In this document: piece after piece, positions 23,681 through 34,188 of the stretch
Position numbering within the stretch: position 1 is the first letter of the stretch
Layout of the letters: each line of letters starts with the position of its first letter
Assembly (NCBI GenBank): GCA_030522415.1
Contig: CM060126.1
Location: forward strand, 7,349,852-7,413,851
DNA length: 64,000 bases
DNA from: Channallabes apus
Taxonomy: Eukaryota > Chordata > Actinopteri > Siluriformes > Clariidae
Direction: 5' to 3'
The notes under the pieces: generated by a model
What the model saw: only the letters and a program-made list of their open reading frames with translations
Told to the model about the DNA's origin: nothing
Database searches by the model: none
Made by a program: the position numbers and the translations under genes

Positions 23681-24150
23681 GTTTTCAGTCAAATGTTTGA
23701 ACACACCTTCTTATTCAATGTTGTTGTTGTTTTTTTTTTTTCAATTTATTTTTTCAATGTCTTTAACATTATACGTATATTAATATTGAAGACATTAAAA
23801 TTATGACAAATATGGAATTATGTAGTCAACAACAATAACAAACCCAGAATGTGTTTTATGTTTTCAATTCTTCAAGGCTTTTGCTTTGATTTCAGCTTTG
23901 CACACTGTTGGCATCAAGAGGTTAGTCACCTGGAGTGGTTGTGCAACAATCTTGACGGAGTTCCCAGAGATGTTGAGCTCTTGTTGGCAGCTTTTCCTTC
24001 ACTCTTTGGTCCAACTCATTGCAAACCATCTCAATTGGATTTATATTGACATTTACATAACCAAGAGGTGTGTTTGGAGTCATGTTGTCCTGTTGGTCCC
24101 ACTACTGTAAGTGCAAACCAGATGGGAGGTCATGTCTCTGCAAAATGGTG
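23681..24150 (-). mobile_element. Tc1-like remnant
   Basis: The start CAGTCAAATGTTTGAACACA and the words GCTTTGCACACTGTTGGCAT and GGAGTTCCCAGAGATGTTGA belong to a very common fish Tc1 family, here with transposase sense on the minus strand. Much of the interior is deleted. In GTCCCACTACTGTAAGTGC a CTGTA is inserted relative to the family form as I remember it (CCCACTAAGCGC). Confidence 0.75.
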
Positions 24151-25019
24151 AGGGAACAATCCAGGAACCGTCTGATCACCCTGTCTACGTCTAACAAAGA
24201 ATTTTAAAAAATATCAAATTTTTTTTCATTGATCTAACGAATGCTGCCTTTTTGCGTCACCTGTTCATTAGCAGGTCATCATGCTCCAAGCTTACATGAT
24301 GGTGTCACTTGGTTTGAGATTTTCATATGCGTTTTTTTTACGAGTATCTTTAAGTGTGATACCTGACGGCAACACTGATGTATCCTTACTAGACACAGGA
24401 AGAAATACAGCAGTTAGCAGGTCAGTGAGTTAGCCTTATCTGAGAATTATAGCAGGTCCATTGTGTTTTTACGCTTATCCTCCTGGACCTGATCTCTTCC
24501 ACCATCCTTGTGCTCGGACTGAATGATAATGACCAGCCTGAGGTGAGACACTCATTGCATGCCAAGTCATGCACCAGAAGACACACCACGAGCACAACCT
24601 GCTGCTCCGCGTCCAAATCTCTCTTTCTCTCTCACACACACACACACACAAATGCAGAAACCGAGTCTGGGAGCTTCAACAAGTCCAAGAGATAACCTGT
24701 TAGCAAACCGGTTAGTTAGTGAGTGCAGCAGACAAGGAAAAAAATGGGGTTTTTAAGCAGATCCGCACTTCTTCGTAGCCAGCACCGGGTCAGCTTCTCT
24801 TTGTTTTAAGCATCCGCACTTCATCAGGTCGAAACAACATCATATTCTTGTGCCCACAAATATCTTTTCACAACACAGCCGAAATGCAACAGTTCTGAGA
24901 AATGATTCGAATCTTCTCCTCTTTGTGCTTCACTGAACAGTGACTTGTTGAACATTTCTGCCTGGTTATGCTAATTATGGCATGACTTCAGACTGTGTCC
25001 CAGTCAAGTGTCATCTCAT
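24151..25019. other. unassigned sequence
   Basis: It contains a CTCT/CACA simple stretch near 24622-24650. I see no gene and no transposon I can name. Confidence 0.4.
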
Positions 25020-25569
25020 ATTATGCAGAGCGCTCCAGGGCTCGTCTCCCGCTGCGCTCGGTGTGTTAGCATGGCTCGGCATGCTTAAGAAAAGAGCAGC
25101 GCTCGCTCATGCTTAGATTGTCAGTGTCAGAGTTCTAAAGTCGGTGCATTCGGATTGGGGTTGATTTGGGCGCACGACTCGATGACTCGACTTTCCGTAC
25201 CGTAGTTACTGTACACGGCTCGTATTCCGACGCCAAGAATTCCGTCTCCACCGAGATTGAGGAAAGGGGCTCTCCGCACTGGCTTGGTCTTTTCCCCGGC
25301 AGTTTAATCCTGTTGAGCAGCTCCTGCACCACTGCCAGGTGTCTTGGCCCCTCTGTCACAATGTTATTTATCATCAGGTCCTGGCCCGCGCCTGTGCAGG
25401 GTTGTGGTTGGGGACTCTCATTCATCTACCACTTGTTCTTTTAATGCCCTTCCACTCCGTTTTGCAAAGGTGGGCTCCATCATTATTCAGAGTTAGTGCC
25501 GCCAGGGAGACGGATCAGAAGATGTGGCTGCTCGGAGAGAGGTGGGGGGGGGGGGCAAATTGTGGCTGA
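25020..25569. other. candidate conserved non-coding element
   Basis: GC-balanced, repeat-free island including GTTATTTATCATCAGGTCCT and GCCAGGTGTCTTGGCCCC. The minus-strand 96-codon frame (25135-25425) has unusually even amino-acid use, so an exon is conceivable, but I find no convincing splice sites at both ends and no domain. Regulatory element is the more likely reading. Confidence 0.35.
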
Positions 25570-25648
25570 TTTCTCAATCGGCCCTGCTGGCTGAGGGAGT
25601 AAAATACTGTCTAATGTCAGTTTAATAGCATTTGCCTCTCTCACTCTA

Positions 25649-25671
25649 TGTGTGTGTGTGTGTGTGTGTGT
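25649..25671. repeat. (TG)n microsatellite
   Basis: Eleven TG units between the two candidate conserved blocks. Confidence 0.95.
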
Positions 25672-25734
25672 ATCTGTGGTGTGCTCATTTATGTCTAAAT
25701 ATCTTTTATTTCTGCAATGGGACTAAAGATGGGC

Positions 25735-26070
25735 TCTTTCAGCTTAGTTTCCCTGAGCTTGAGGTCAATTAAAGGACCGAGAGCAGAATTCATCAGGCCT
25801 ATCTAGCTCAGTTCCCCGTTAAGTAATGCCTTCCAGATCACTCGGCCGGGCAATGATTTCCCTTAATTAAACAACCTCACGAGCTTTCCGCTGCTCTCTG
25901 GGGAGCCTGGGCTCAGCCGGCTCAAACAGAAGCATACGGCACAGACATAAGAGAGCTATTAAGATTTAGCTCTACTTATATCCCTGAACAGTCACATCCA
26001 AGCACGGAGTAATCTGTCCAGAAAACCTCCTGCAGCAAAAAGTGATTACAAATTAGAGAAGTGTCATCTA
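25735..26070. other. candidate conserved non-coding element
   Basis: Dense, repeat-free sequence with GAGGTCAATTAAAGGACC, TTTCCCTTAATTAAACAACC and AGTGATTACAAATTAGAG. TAATTA-type cores are closely spaced, as in developmental enhancers of vertebrates. No frame of note. Confidence 0.4.
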
Positions 26071-26324
26071 AATGGTGTGTCCGGTGGGAGAGGGAGAGGG
26101 GACAGAACCCATCATAATCTGTAGTACTGTACATTATCATTCTCTAGGAATAATCCACCCATCAGTATGGGTCAAGATACTCAGAGTTACACAAACTTAT
26201 TAAGAAAATGTCCGATTTTCAGGCTATCGTAATTCAGCCCGCACAAAGCACAAATAGAGCATTAGACTGTATGTAAATACAGCTATTGTGTGTTTTGACC
26301 ACTATACAGTATATATATATAGAG

Positions 26325-26438
26325 AACGAATAATTAATTTAAGTTTCCATTATTTCCTAAGGGAAAATTAAATTTGGTTCACGAGTGTTTTGGAATACGA
26401 GCTTGCTTCCGGAACGAATTATGCTCGTAATTCCACTG
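26325..26438 (-). mobile_element. Tigger-like terminal fragment, left arm of a palindrome
   Basis: Reads outward to the right as a family end: GAACGAATTATGCTCGTAAT then TCCACTG. The complement matches the 48611 copy from its first base. The inner part reaches GAATAATTAATTTAAG. Confidence 0.7.
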
Positions 26439-26462
26439 TGTATAATATATATATATTATACA

Positions 26463-26633
26463 CAGTGGAATTACGAGCATAATTCGTTTCGGAAACATGA
26501 TACTCGTGCACTCGATACATGGTGCTTATAAACCAAGACAATGCTCGTTTTCCAAAACAAAATTTATTAAACATCTTTGGTCGTCTTGCGGAACACTCGT
26601 AAACCGCGTTACTCGTAATCCGAGGTTTTACTG
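26463..26633 (+). mobile_element. Tigger-like 171-bp MITE, right arm of a palindrome
   Basis: Starts CAGTGGAATTACGAGCATAA and ends, as complement, CAGTAAAACCTCGGATTACG; the right end is followed by TA. It is head-to-head with the previous fragment, separated by a symmetric TGTATAATATATATATATTA core. Confidence 0.75.
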
Positions 26634-27069
26634 TATATATAAATATATATATACTGTATACATATCTTTATGTTATTTAGATAAATACATATATATATTG
26701 TATTATATAGTATTGATGTATATATTGTATAGCGGTCAAAACACACAATAGCTGTATTCACATATTGCCTAATGCTCTATTAATAACCATACTAATGGTC
26801 TAGTTAGAAATAGTGATTAAAACATATAATTAAATCAGAAAAATTATAATTAAACTAGGAAAAAAGTGTAATTCAAACAGGACAAAATAAACTGACTGAG
26901 ACATTAATCCAAATTTGAATGAGGTAATCCTTTTAATACCAGGTAAACAGAAGAATAATAGCTGTGCAAACCTCTTCCTGGTTCACACAGACAGAATGTG
27001 TGTGTTTCACACCGCTGTGATTGTGTAATGTTCCTACTGTATGTAGAAATTTCATATAGTATTTCATAC
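26634..27069. other. AT-rich unassigned sequence
   Basis: TA-rich simple sequence to about 26735, then unremarkable DNA. Confidence 0.4.
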
Positions 27070-27096
27070 GCACTGATCAGCCATAATGTTAAAAGC
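27070..27096 (+). mobile_element. solitary Tc1 terminal fragment
   Basis: CACTGATCAGCCATAATGTT is the outer end of the same Tc1 family as 14926 and 51215. No other part of the element is present nearby. Confidence 0.7.
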
Positions 27097-27158
27097 ATTA
27101 ACGTTATATATTTTGGATTGCCCTTGTGCCACTTGACAGATAGATAAATAAATAAATG

Positions 27159-27162
<4 letters not shown>

Positions 27163-27217
<55 letters not shown>
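27163..27217. repeat. (AC)n microsatellite
   Basis: About 27 uninterrupted AC units. Confidence 0.98.
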
Positions 27218-27221
<4 letters not shown>

Positions 27222-28341
27222 CAGCCAAAAAAATTGTAAAGATGAAAAGAAAAATAGTATAGTAATATAATAATTATAATATTCATTATTCAATTATCAT
27301 AATCTTATCATTTATACTGTATCAGTATATAACGTATAGCAATAAATTTACTATTCAAATATTTAGTATTCAAAATGCTAATCGTAATGCTTAATTCTGC
27401 TAATAACGTTTAATACTCATATAGTATATGTAATATGATATGACATTTCTACATATTAAAGTAAAATAAAAAAAAGTTTTGGTCGATACATTAGACAGAA
27501 CTCGCTCTTTTAATGATATCTTTATGTTTCATACATTATAGTGTTAATGCTGATATAGTATATGAAATATTATATGAAATTTCTACATCTAAAAAGTAAA
27601 AATTGTCTATATTTATTATTTGCTATTCTTTATTTTTACATTTATTGATTTATGTATTCAATCACTTATTCATTTTTCTTAGTTAGTTATGTATGCACAA
27701 TTATTCTCACCAGATACTCTTTCTAATCTTTTGTATTGTTGTTATAATCATTTAATAAAAGAGAGGGAAAAACAACTAGACTGTATGTAAAGATCAGATT
27801 ATTGCAATGAAAATCAGACTGAATTTAGATAACGGACAACACATGCTACACACATGGACTGATGTTACAATCAATTCGAAAATAGTCAATCTATTAATGG
27901 GATAAATATGTTAAATATGAGAATGCATGAGTGATGCAGACAGATATGATATAAAATAGAATAAAGTACTATAATCCAATCAGCATGCAATATGTCAGAA
28001 ACAGAACAGAAGTGTGTCTACTGCCGGAGACAATATGCTGAGATTCCTGGCCATATATAATCTTTTTTTTTTTTTTTTTTTTTTTTGAGCACTCAAGGGA
28101 TTTCCTCTTTCTCAGAAAGACACGGAGAGCCTTCTGTCAGGAGACAGGCAGTGCGAGCAAGAGAAACCAAAGAGATGGAAAGCGAGAGACGGAGAAAGAC
28201 AGCTCCTCTCTTCTGCTTACTTCGCAACTCACAAAAGCATGTGATTGGCTTCCAGGAATCACACGTCTACAAAATGAATCTACTCAGTCAATTTACTATA
28301 TACAGTATATACACACTGCCTGGTGCACACTCTATGATATC
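27218..28341. other. AT-rich unassigned sequence
   Basis: Two local near-repeats share TAGTATATG-AATAT-ATATGA and ATTTCTACAT words (27420-27470 and 27555-27600). A poly-T run lies at about 28064-28086. The plus-strand 28085-28357 frame is purine-biased and unconvincing. Confidence 0.4.
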
Positions 28342-28800
28342 AATCAGTCACCTTTAGCTGTGATTACAGCACACCGTGTGGTGGCCGTTTCATGTGTGAA
28401 AGCGGTTTCTCACGCTCCCACAAACACGCTTTCACAATTTGTGTGCTGGAATACATTACGCCTGTACAATCAGGGAAGAAGAAGTAAATTGATGTGATAC
28501 TACCCGGATCATTCAGTACATCCAGGTCATCAGCTGACTTCATTTTATTGCCACATAGTGCTAGTGCTAAGCCTAGACCTGAGAAACTATAGATCATAAC
28601 ACTTCCTACAGTGGCCAATATACAGTACTGTACATGACTGGTGCATCGCTTCATGCCCTTCCGTTCCTACCCTGACACGCCCAGCGCTCGGGAATAGGAT
28701 CGATCTGAACTCATTAGATCACATGACCTTTTTCCATTGCTCCAATGTCCAATCATTATGCTCCCTGGTTTTCTTATGGACACACAGTTGTTTAGTCCCA
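28342..28800 (-). mobile_element. Tc1-like remnant (family shared with 36325)
   Basis: Words such as GTCATCAGCTGACTTCATTT, CCTAGACCTGAGAAACTAT and GAACTCATTAGATCACATGA recur in slightly different form at 36325-36905. On the minus strand they encode transposase middle-domain residues around the SDES-F catalytic Asp. Frames are broken. It contains a double heptamer, TATACAGTACTGTACATG (28619-28636), absent from the other copy. Confidence 0.7.
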
Positions 28801-28821
28801 ATCCTGTAAGTTCTCATCACA

Positions 28822-28824
28822 GTG

Positions 28825-28859
<35 letters not shown>

Positions 28860-28861
28860 GT
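28822..28861. repeat. (TG)n microsatellite
   Basis: TG repeat with one TT interruption. Confidence 0.97.
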
Positions 28862-29081
28862 GCTGTCCTCGATAACCCAGTTCCAGTCATTTAAAATCTC
28901 CTTTGATCCGTCTCAAATAGCAACTTTAAAGCCAATTAAAAAAATTCTCAACCTAAGGCACATACTATAACAAAGAAAATAATCAGTTTAATATATATTT
29001 TTGTAACTTTATAAAAAAGAATTATAAATTGTCAAAATAATATACCACAAAGCTGTTACACACCCTGCACCTCTCACTCAC
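28862..29081. other. AT-rich spacer
   Basis: No feature recognised. Confidence 0.4.
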
Positions 29082-29346
29082 TCAATCATCGATTATAACA
29101 CTTTATCCTACATACAGGGTTAATTGGGCCTGGAGCCTATCCCAGGAGACTTAGGGGCCCCAATCTATCCCAGGGCACACACACAAGACATAATCTGCAT
29201 GTCTTTGCACTATGGGAGGAAACCAGAGTACCCAAAGGAAACCCACCAAGCACAGGGAGACCATGCAAACTCTGTGCACACAGACCCCAAAGCGGGAATC
29301 AAGCCCATACCCTGCAGGTGCAAGGTGACAGCGCTAACCACTAATC
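29082..29346 (-). mobile_element. V-SINE copy
   Basis: Tail (CACTCACTCAATC), GGCCTGGAGCCTATCCCAGG, a shortened GT spacer, core and head to CAGCGCTAACCACTAA. Moderately diverged. Confidence 0.88.
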
Positions 29347-29477
29347 CAGTGTACAAATTAAATACAGCTTCTTAATAATAGTTAATATTAAGTGCAAGAT
29401 TTTTCCTCTTGTATGCATATACAGTATGTGAACTGCAGTATAAATATTAAGCAACATGGATTCTATCTGTGTCACAT

Positions 29478-29651
29478 GTAGGCATTTGGCAGACACGCTA
29501 ATCTAGAGCGACTTACATTTTTATCTCATTATACTGTACATCTGAGCAGTTGAGGGTTAAAGGCCTTGCTCAAGGGCCCAACAGTGGCAAGGTGGTGGCC
29601 GGGGGATTTGAACATGAAACCTTCCGAACACCTTAACCACTAAGCTAGCCT
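29478..29651 (-). mobile_element. second tRNA-SINE family
   Basis: On the minus strand: a tRNA-like head (GCTTAGTGGTTAAGGTGTTC, then GGTTTCATGTTC as eroded B box), GTTGGGCCCTTGAGCAAGGC, and the tail AGTCGCTCTAGATTAGCG ending TGCCAAATGCC. This is a widespread teleost repeat. A TACTGTA (29532-29538) sits where the family normally reads ATTATACATCTG, i.e. CTGTA has been gained. Confidence 0.8.
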
Positions 29652-30083
29652 TTATTTTCTTTAATACTGCATAAATTCAGCATTATCTTATTTACTACAG
29701 TACGTCTTTAAGTATACCTTCGAGTATAAGTGCATTACTGCAGGAGATGAAACACTCACCGGAGTACGATCGAGTTGTTTCAAAGACTAATCAGGCGTAA
29801 AAATGTGGAGTGAATACTGAAGTGTGAAACAGTATGAAATGATCAAGCGCTGCAATTTTACCACCATTATGCGAGACAAGTGTAGTGAAATGAATAATTG
29901 ATCATTAGGTCTGTTTTGCATGCCAGCTTATTTTGATTGCGAGGAGTGTCAGAGGATCTCGCCCTCGGTACCACACAGTGATGGACGCGCCAAGACCCCG
30001 AGCGTCACTCCGAACGAACCTGCCGACGATGATGGCCAAAATGCAAATCTTTGGAGAAAATAATAAACTAGCTTAAAATGATA

Positions 30084-30085
<2 letters not shown>
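29652..30085. other. unassigned sequence
   Basis: No repeat recognised. The segment 29880-30060 is balanced and repeat-free and could be constrained, but I have no motif evidence. Confidence 0.35.

Positions 30086-30144
<59 letters not shown>
30086..30144. repeat. (GT)n microsatellite
   Basis: About 29 GT units. Confidence 0.98.
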
Positions 30145-30148
<4 letters not shown>

Positions 30149-30290
30149 TTAGCACTCAGCAAAGTGCTTCATGGTTGTCATCACTGCCCACGTCTCTCCC
30201 CCTTGTAAACATGCTGTGCGTCGCTATGCTAAGCAGTAGGCGGACACAAATGCTAAATTTTTACTTCAAAGGCCAAAAAGGGGGTCAGAT

Positions 30291-30293
<3 letters not shown>

Positions 30294-30331
<38 letters not shown>
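30294..30331. repeat. (CA)n microsatellite
   Basis: About 19 CA units. Confidence 0.98.
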
Positions 30332-30334
<3 letters not shown>

Positions 30335-30359
30335 CTGTGCATCTATCCATTATGTAGGG

Positions 30360-30785
30360 ACAAGCATTCTCATTACAAAGCCTTGCTTCACAACCGCTAT
30401 GTAATTAACATGAAATATTTCTCGCTCTGCCAAACGTCAACAATGGAAAATGTCGCTGATCATAACGCCATGTTCGCCGCCGCCGCCGCCGCCGCCGCCG
30501 AGAGGGGGGACTGCAATGTAATCTCGCTTTTAATTAATTGAATTATCAACACTGTTTTATCTTCCTCTTTCATTTCCTCACTGCTTTTCCCATTATAGAT
30601 AAAGCATTAGATAAACACACAGCCATCTTGTTTGCTAAAGCCGTGTCTGACGTCCGTCTGCGGCAACCAATTAAACCAAATCCTTGATCAAAGGATCCTT
30701 CAGTATTGTTGAAATATGCTTTTGGGCGCACTCCATTTCTATCAGCGGGAAAAAATAGACTTAAAAGCAAATCAGTAAGAAGTGA
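30360..30785. other. candidate conserved non-coding element containing (GCC)n
   Basis: Repeat-free apart from a GCC run at 30476-30500. It holds GCTTTTAATTAATTGAATTA (30526-30545), AACCAATTAAACC and CCTTGATCAAAGG (30682-30694) with an ATCAAAG TCF/LEF-type site. The mixture of homeodomain and TCF motifs fits a developmental enhancer. This is inferred from motifs, not demonstrated. Confidence 0.4.
30476..30500. repeat. (GCC)n trinucleotide repeat
   Basis: Eight GCC units, an unusual GC-rich repeat in an AT-rich window. Confidence 0.97.
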
Positions 30786-30842
30786 TGCTGTAAGATAATG
30801 CTATGTATAATATCCTTTCTAATTCAACACACACACACACTC

Positions 30843-30844
<2 letters not shown>

Positions 30845-30886
<42 letters not shown>
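30845..30886. repeat. (GA)n microsatellite
   Basis: 21 GA units. Confidence 0.98.
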
Positions 30887-30889
<3 letters not shown>

Positions 30890-31297
30890 GGCTGCTCCCA
30901 TGAGTGTCATCATTCTAACCAACTATTTTAATTATAGCAGAATTAGTTTACGTAATAATCGACTTCATCCTGTCAGCAGATCTAGAATTTATTGTCTCTT
31001 AAATACGCCACTCATACATATGAATGCTATTTGTGTTAATATCAATGAACTTTCACGCAGCGCAAACCCTTCATCACCAAAACAGTACAGACAGCAGCAT
31101 CACACACACACGCGGCTGATGAATTCTGACATTTTATATATATATATACAGAGAGAGAGAGAGAGAACTTGCTTAAAATCTGACAAAATCATAATCTGAC
31201 AAAAGATTTATACACACTTCAGAATTTTTTTATGATGTACATGATGTATGATTGTAATATAATATTAATAAAATTTCCATATTATCATCATAATATT

Positions 31298-31300
<3 letters not shown>
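30887..31300. other. unassigned AT-rich sequence
   Basis: Short AT and GA runs at about 31136-31166. No gene. Confidence 0.4.
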
Positions 31301-31367
<67 letters not shown>

Positions 31368-31432
31368 GTATAGCAATAAAATTAGTAGAAAAATATTGAT
31401 ATACAGTATACAGTATATAGTAATACTATATT

Positions 31433-31506
<74 letters not shown>

Positions 31507-31520
31507 TTTATGAATATAAA

Positions 31521-31558
<38 letters not shown>

Positions 31559-31567
31559 TCATTCTGT

Positions 31568-31610
<43 letters not shown>
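31301..31610. repeat. compound (AT)n microsatellite tract
   Basis: AT runs at 31301-31365, 31436-31500, 31523-31557 and 31583-31610, with a CT run at about 31568-31582. ORFs rich in Ile and Tyr across it are artefacts. Confidence 0.97.
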
Positions 31611-31615
<5 letters not shown>

Positions 31616-31618
<3 letters not shown>

Positions 31619-32141
31619 TACCGTTCAAAAGTTTGGGGACACTTTGTTTTTGTTTAGTGATTTATTTTCTACATTCTACTGTACTACAATACTGGGGATT
31701 TCAAAACTATAAAGTAACACATATGGAATTAGGGAATTACAGTTAGTTGTTATTGTAAGACACAGAGGTCGGCCTTTCTGTAATAGTTCTTGCAAGAACA
31801 GTATTGTGTCAAGTGCGTTTGCAAAATCCGTCAAGCACCATAATGAAACTGGCTCTGATGAAGGCCGTCCCAGGAGGACGAGACCAAAACCTCCCTCTGC
31901 TGCAGACGAGAAGTTCATTTAGAGTTATCAGCCTGAAAAATGACCAATTAACAGCAGCTCAGATTAGAGGCGTTATGAAGTCTTTACAGAGCAGAAGTAG
32001 CAGAAACATCTCAATATCAACTGTTCAAAGGAGATTAATGCATTTTTTGGACGCCTTCAGCAAAACTTTACAATGTAGAAAGAAATAAACATCAGGAACC
32101 ATCATGGAGTTAGAAAGTGTTCTAAAACTTTTGAACGGTAA
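31616..32141 (+). mobile_element. Tc1-like non-autonomous element
   Basis: Inverted ends: ACTACCGTTCAAAAGTTTGG at the left and, as complement, TTACCGTTCAAAAGTTTTAG at the right; AT-rich flanks supply the TA. The interior retains transposase-derived N-terminal sequence: CAGCAGCTCAGATTAGAGGC, then ATATCAACTGTTCAAAGGAG, the helix-turn-helix area. About two thirds of the gene is deleted. Confidence 0.85.
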
Positions 32142-32181
32142 TATATATATATATATGTACACACTGTATATATTACTATTT

Positions 32182-32702
32182 TCTGTCTGTACTGTATGTC
32201 TGTCTAGCCAGATTTTGTCAGATTATGAACCACTAGTTTTGACGGTAGTGTACTGCGCATGCGTCAAGCTGTGGTCTTAAATCGACCACTGGACAGAATT
32301 TCCCAAAACTTTTGCAGTACATTACATATCTACCTAGACCATAAGTCAAATAACATGTTGAGATGTAATAGCGATGTTATGAACAGTTACGTGCCGGATT
32401 TAATAATCTACTTTAAAATAAGCTACTGATTCGCTACTTCCTCAATGTAATCTAACACCTGCACCAATAGATATTAATTAGAAAAGCTAAACTGAATATT
32501 TTTACTGGGATTAATTCATAATATCACAGCTGAAATAACAGCGCTGAAGTGTTGGTGAATTGTAATGCGCTGAAGTTGTTTTAAGATAAAACTTAAACGA
32601 AATTTCTCATCAGTGATTCACTCTCCGATTACCGAACAGGGAGAGTATTTGGCTGACGATTAAGTACAACTTAGCGTAAACAAGGTGTACGATACTCAAC
32701 CT
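32182..32702 (+). repeat. unidentified dispersed repeat, copy 1
   Basis: Shares a series of blocks in the same order with 59594-60130: GTCTGTCTG...GCCAGATTTTGTCA, CCACTGGACAGAA, CTGCACCAAT-GATA, AAAGCTAAACTGAATATT, CTCCGATTACCGAA and AAGTACAACTTAG. No inverted ends, no frame. It directly follows a Tc1 MITE. Confidence 0.75.
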
Positions 32703-33118
32703 TATGTAGCCGTACACAAACTCTTTTCCTGTTTTTGCAATAGAGTCTCAATCAGCGTCAATACACATGGACTTGCATCCAGCTCTCTTTACTGTTCTTC
32801 ATGTAGACAACCAATCTGACACTGAGAAACCCAGCCAGCCTGATGATGTAAACAGATGAGCTCTATTTACTGTAGCCTGCCACATTGCCCTGGGCTCTCC
32901 TGAACTTCTCCTTATTCCATCACTAAACTGTATTTTTGTGCCTTTTGCATCACACACCACCTTCACCCTGTCAGAGCTTAAGAGGAGACCAATAAAAGAT
33001 CCCATAGAAGTGCCAAAATTTAGCATCATATCATTATACTGTACATATACTGTACAATATACTACAGTATTGTGCCAAAGTCTTAACTATTAAAGAGTGT
33101 TTGAGTACAGGTTTTTAA
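32703..33118. other. unassigned sequence
   Basis: No repeat family recognised. The minus-strand 76-codon frame (32799-33029) has no features to support it. Confidence 0.4.
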
Positions 33119-33827
33119 GGCTGAATCCCATTTCTACCCCTTACCCCTTCACATAGCCCTACCCCTCCGTTTGGCGCGTTCACGTGAAGGGGTAGTGGTG
33201 TCTCATTTCTCTTTTGGTTGGAGGGGGAGGGGGAAGGGGAAGGGCCAGATAGCCCTCCAAACGAAGATTTTTCAGGACCTCACTTCAAACGAAGGGCTAA
33301 GCGAAATTTTCAACATGGCTGCTCACTCGAGCAAACAGACCCATAAATGTACATTTTTGCCATAAATAAAGATTTTTATGACAAGTTTTCATTATATGTA
33401 TATTACCTCTAGTCTTGTGTTTGTGTTTATGGTGATGTTCTGTAAAGAAATGTTTGCAAAAAAATCGCTAAAGTTTGCTAGCGGCTAGCACCGATTGCAC
33501 GATATTACAAATATATATTTTATTTTTATATATTTTTATAATTTATATTATGTATAGGGATGAAATACGGCGCAAAAAAACTTTGGGAGTGAGTAATCTC
33601 TCTCTTATTGCAATGTGTGATAAACATCGGCGCATGTCCTTTAACGTAACATTAGGAACTAGTGACAACGTATGATGACGTATAACAGTGTTGTAGTGGT
33701 GTCCCATTTCTTAGGGGAAAATTTTAAACCCTTCCCCTTTCCACTTCGTTTCAAGGGACAAGGGGAAGGGGCAAGGGGTAGGGGAAGGGGTAGGGGAAGG
33801 GGTAGAAAATAGAAATGGGATTCAGCC
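33119..33827. mobile_element. PIF/Harbinger-like MITE
   Basis: The 709-bp element has perfect 18-bp inverted ends, GGCTGAATCCCATTTCTA, and a 3-bp TAA duplication (33116-33118, 33828-33830), as in PIF/Harbinger. Subterminal zones are strongly strand-biased: AGGGGAAGGGGTAGGGG repeats on the right. It lacks a transposase. Confidence 0.8.
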
Positions 33828-33921
33828 TAAATCTGATGGTTTCTGTACGAATGAGTCGGAGCAAAAACACTTTATATTTCGCAATATTACGTTTTCAAAC
33901 AAGAATTATGGGAACCACTCT

Positions 33922-34188
33922 CACATCATCTTCTATACCACTTTATCCTGTATCCCAGGAGGCTTAGGGCACAAGGCAGGGTAAACCCTGGACAGGGTGC
34001 CAATCCATAGCAGGGCATACGAACACACACTCATCCTAGTCTACATGTCTTTGGAGGGAAACCAGAGTACCTGGGGGAAACCCAGCAAGGTCGGGGAGAA
34101 CATGCAAACTCCACGCACACGGAGACGGGAATCGAACCCAGACCCTTGAGGTGCAAGGCGAAAGTGCTAACCACTACACCACTACTGT
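33922..34188 (-). mobile_element. V-SINE copy
   Basis: Complete order on the minus strand from CTTCTATACCACTTTATCC to GTGCTAACCACTACACCAC. The extreme head reads CACTACTGTACGCC, where a CTGTA appears to be inserted. Confidence 0.9.

Noticed and set aside
31299..31746. Ile/Tyr-rich open frames on both strands
   Set aside because: Translations of AT microsatellites.
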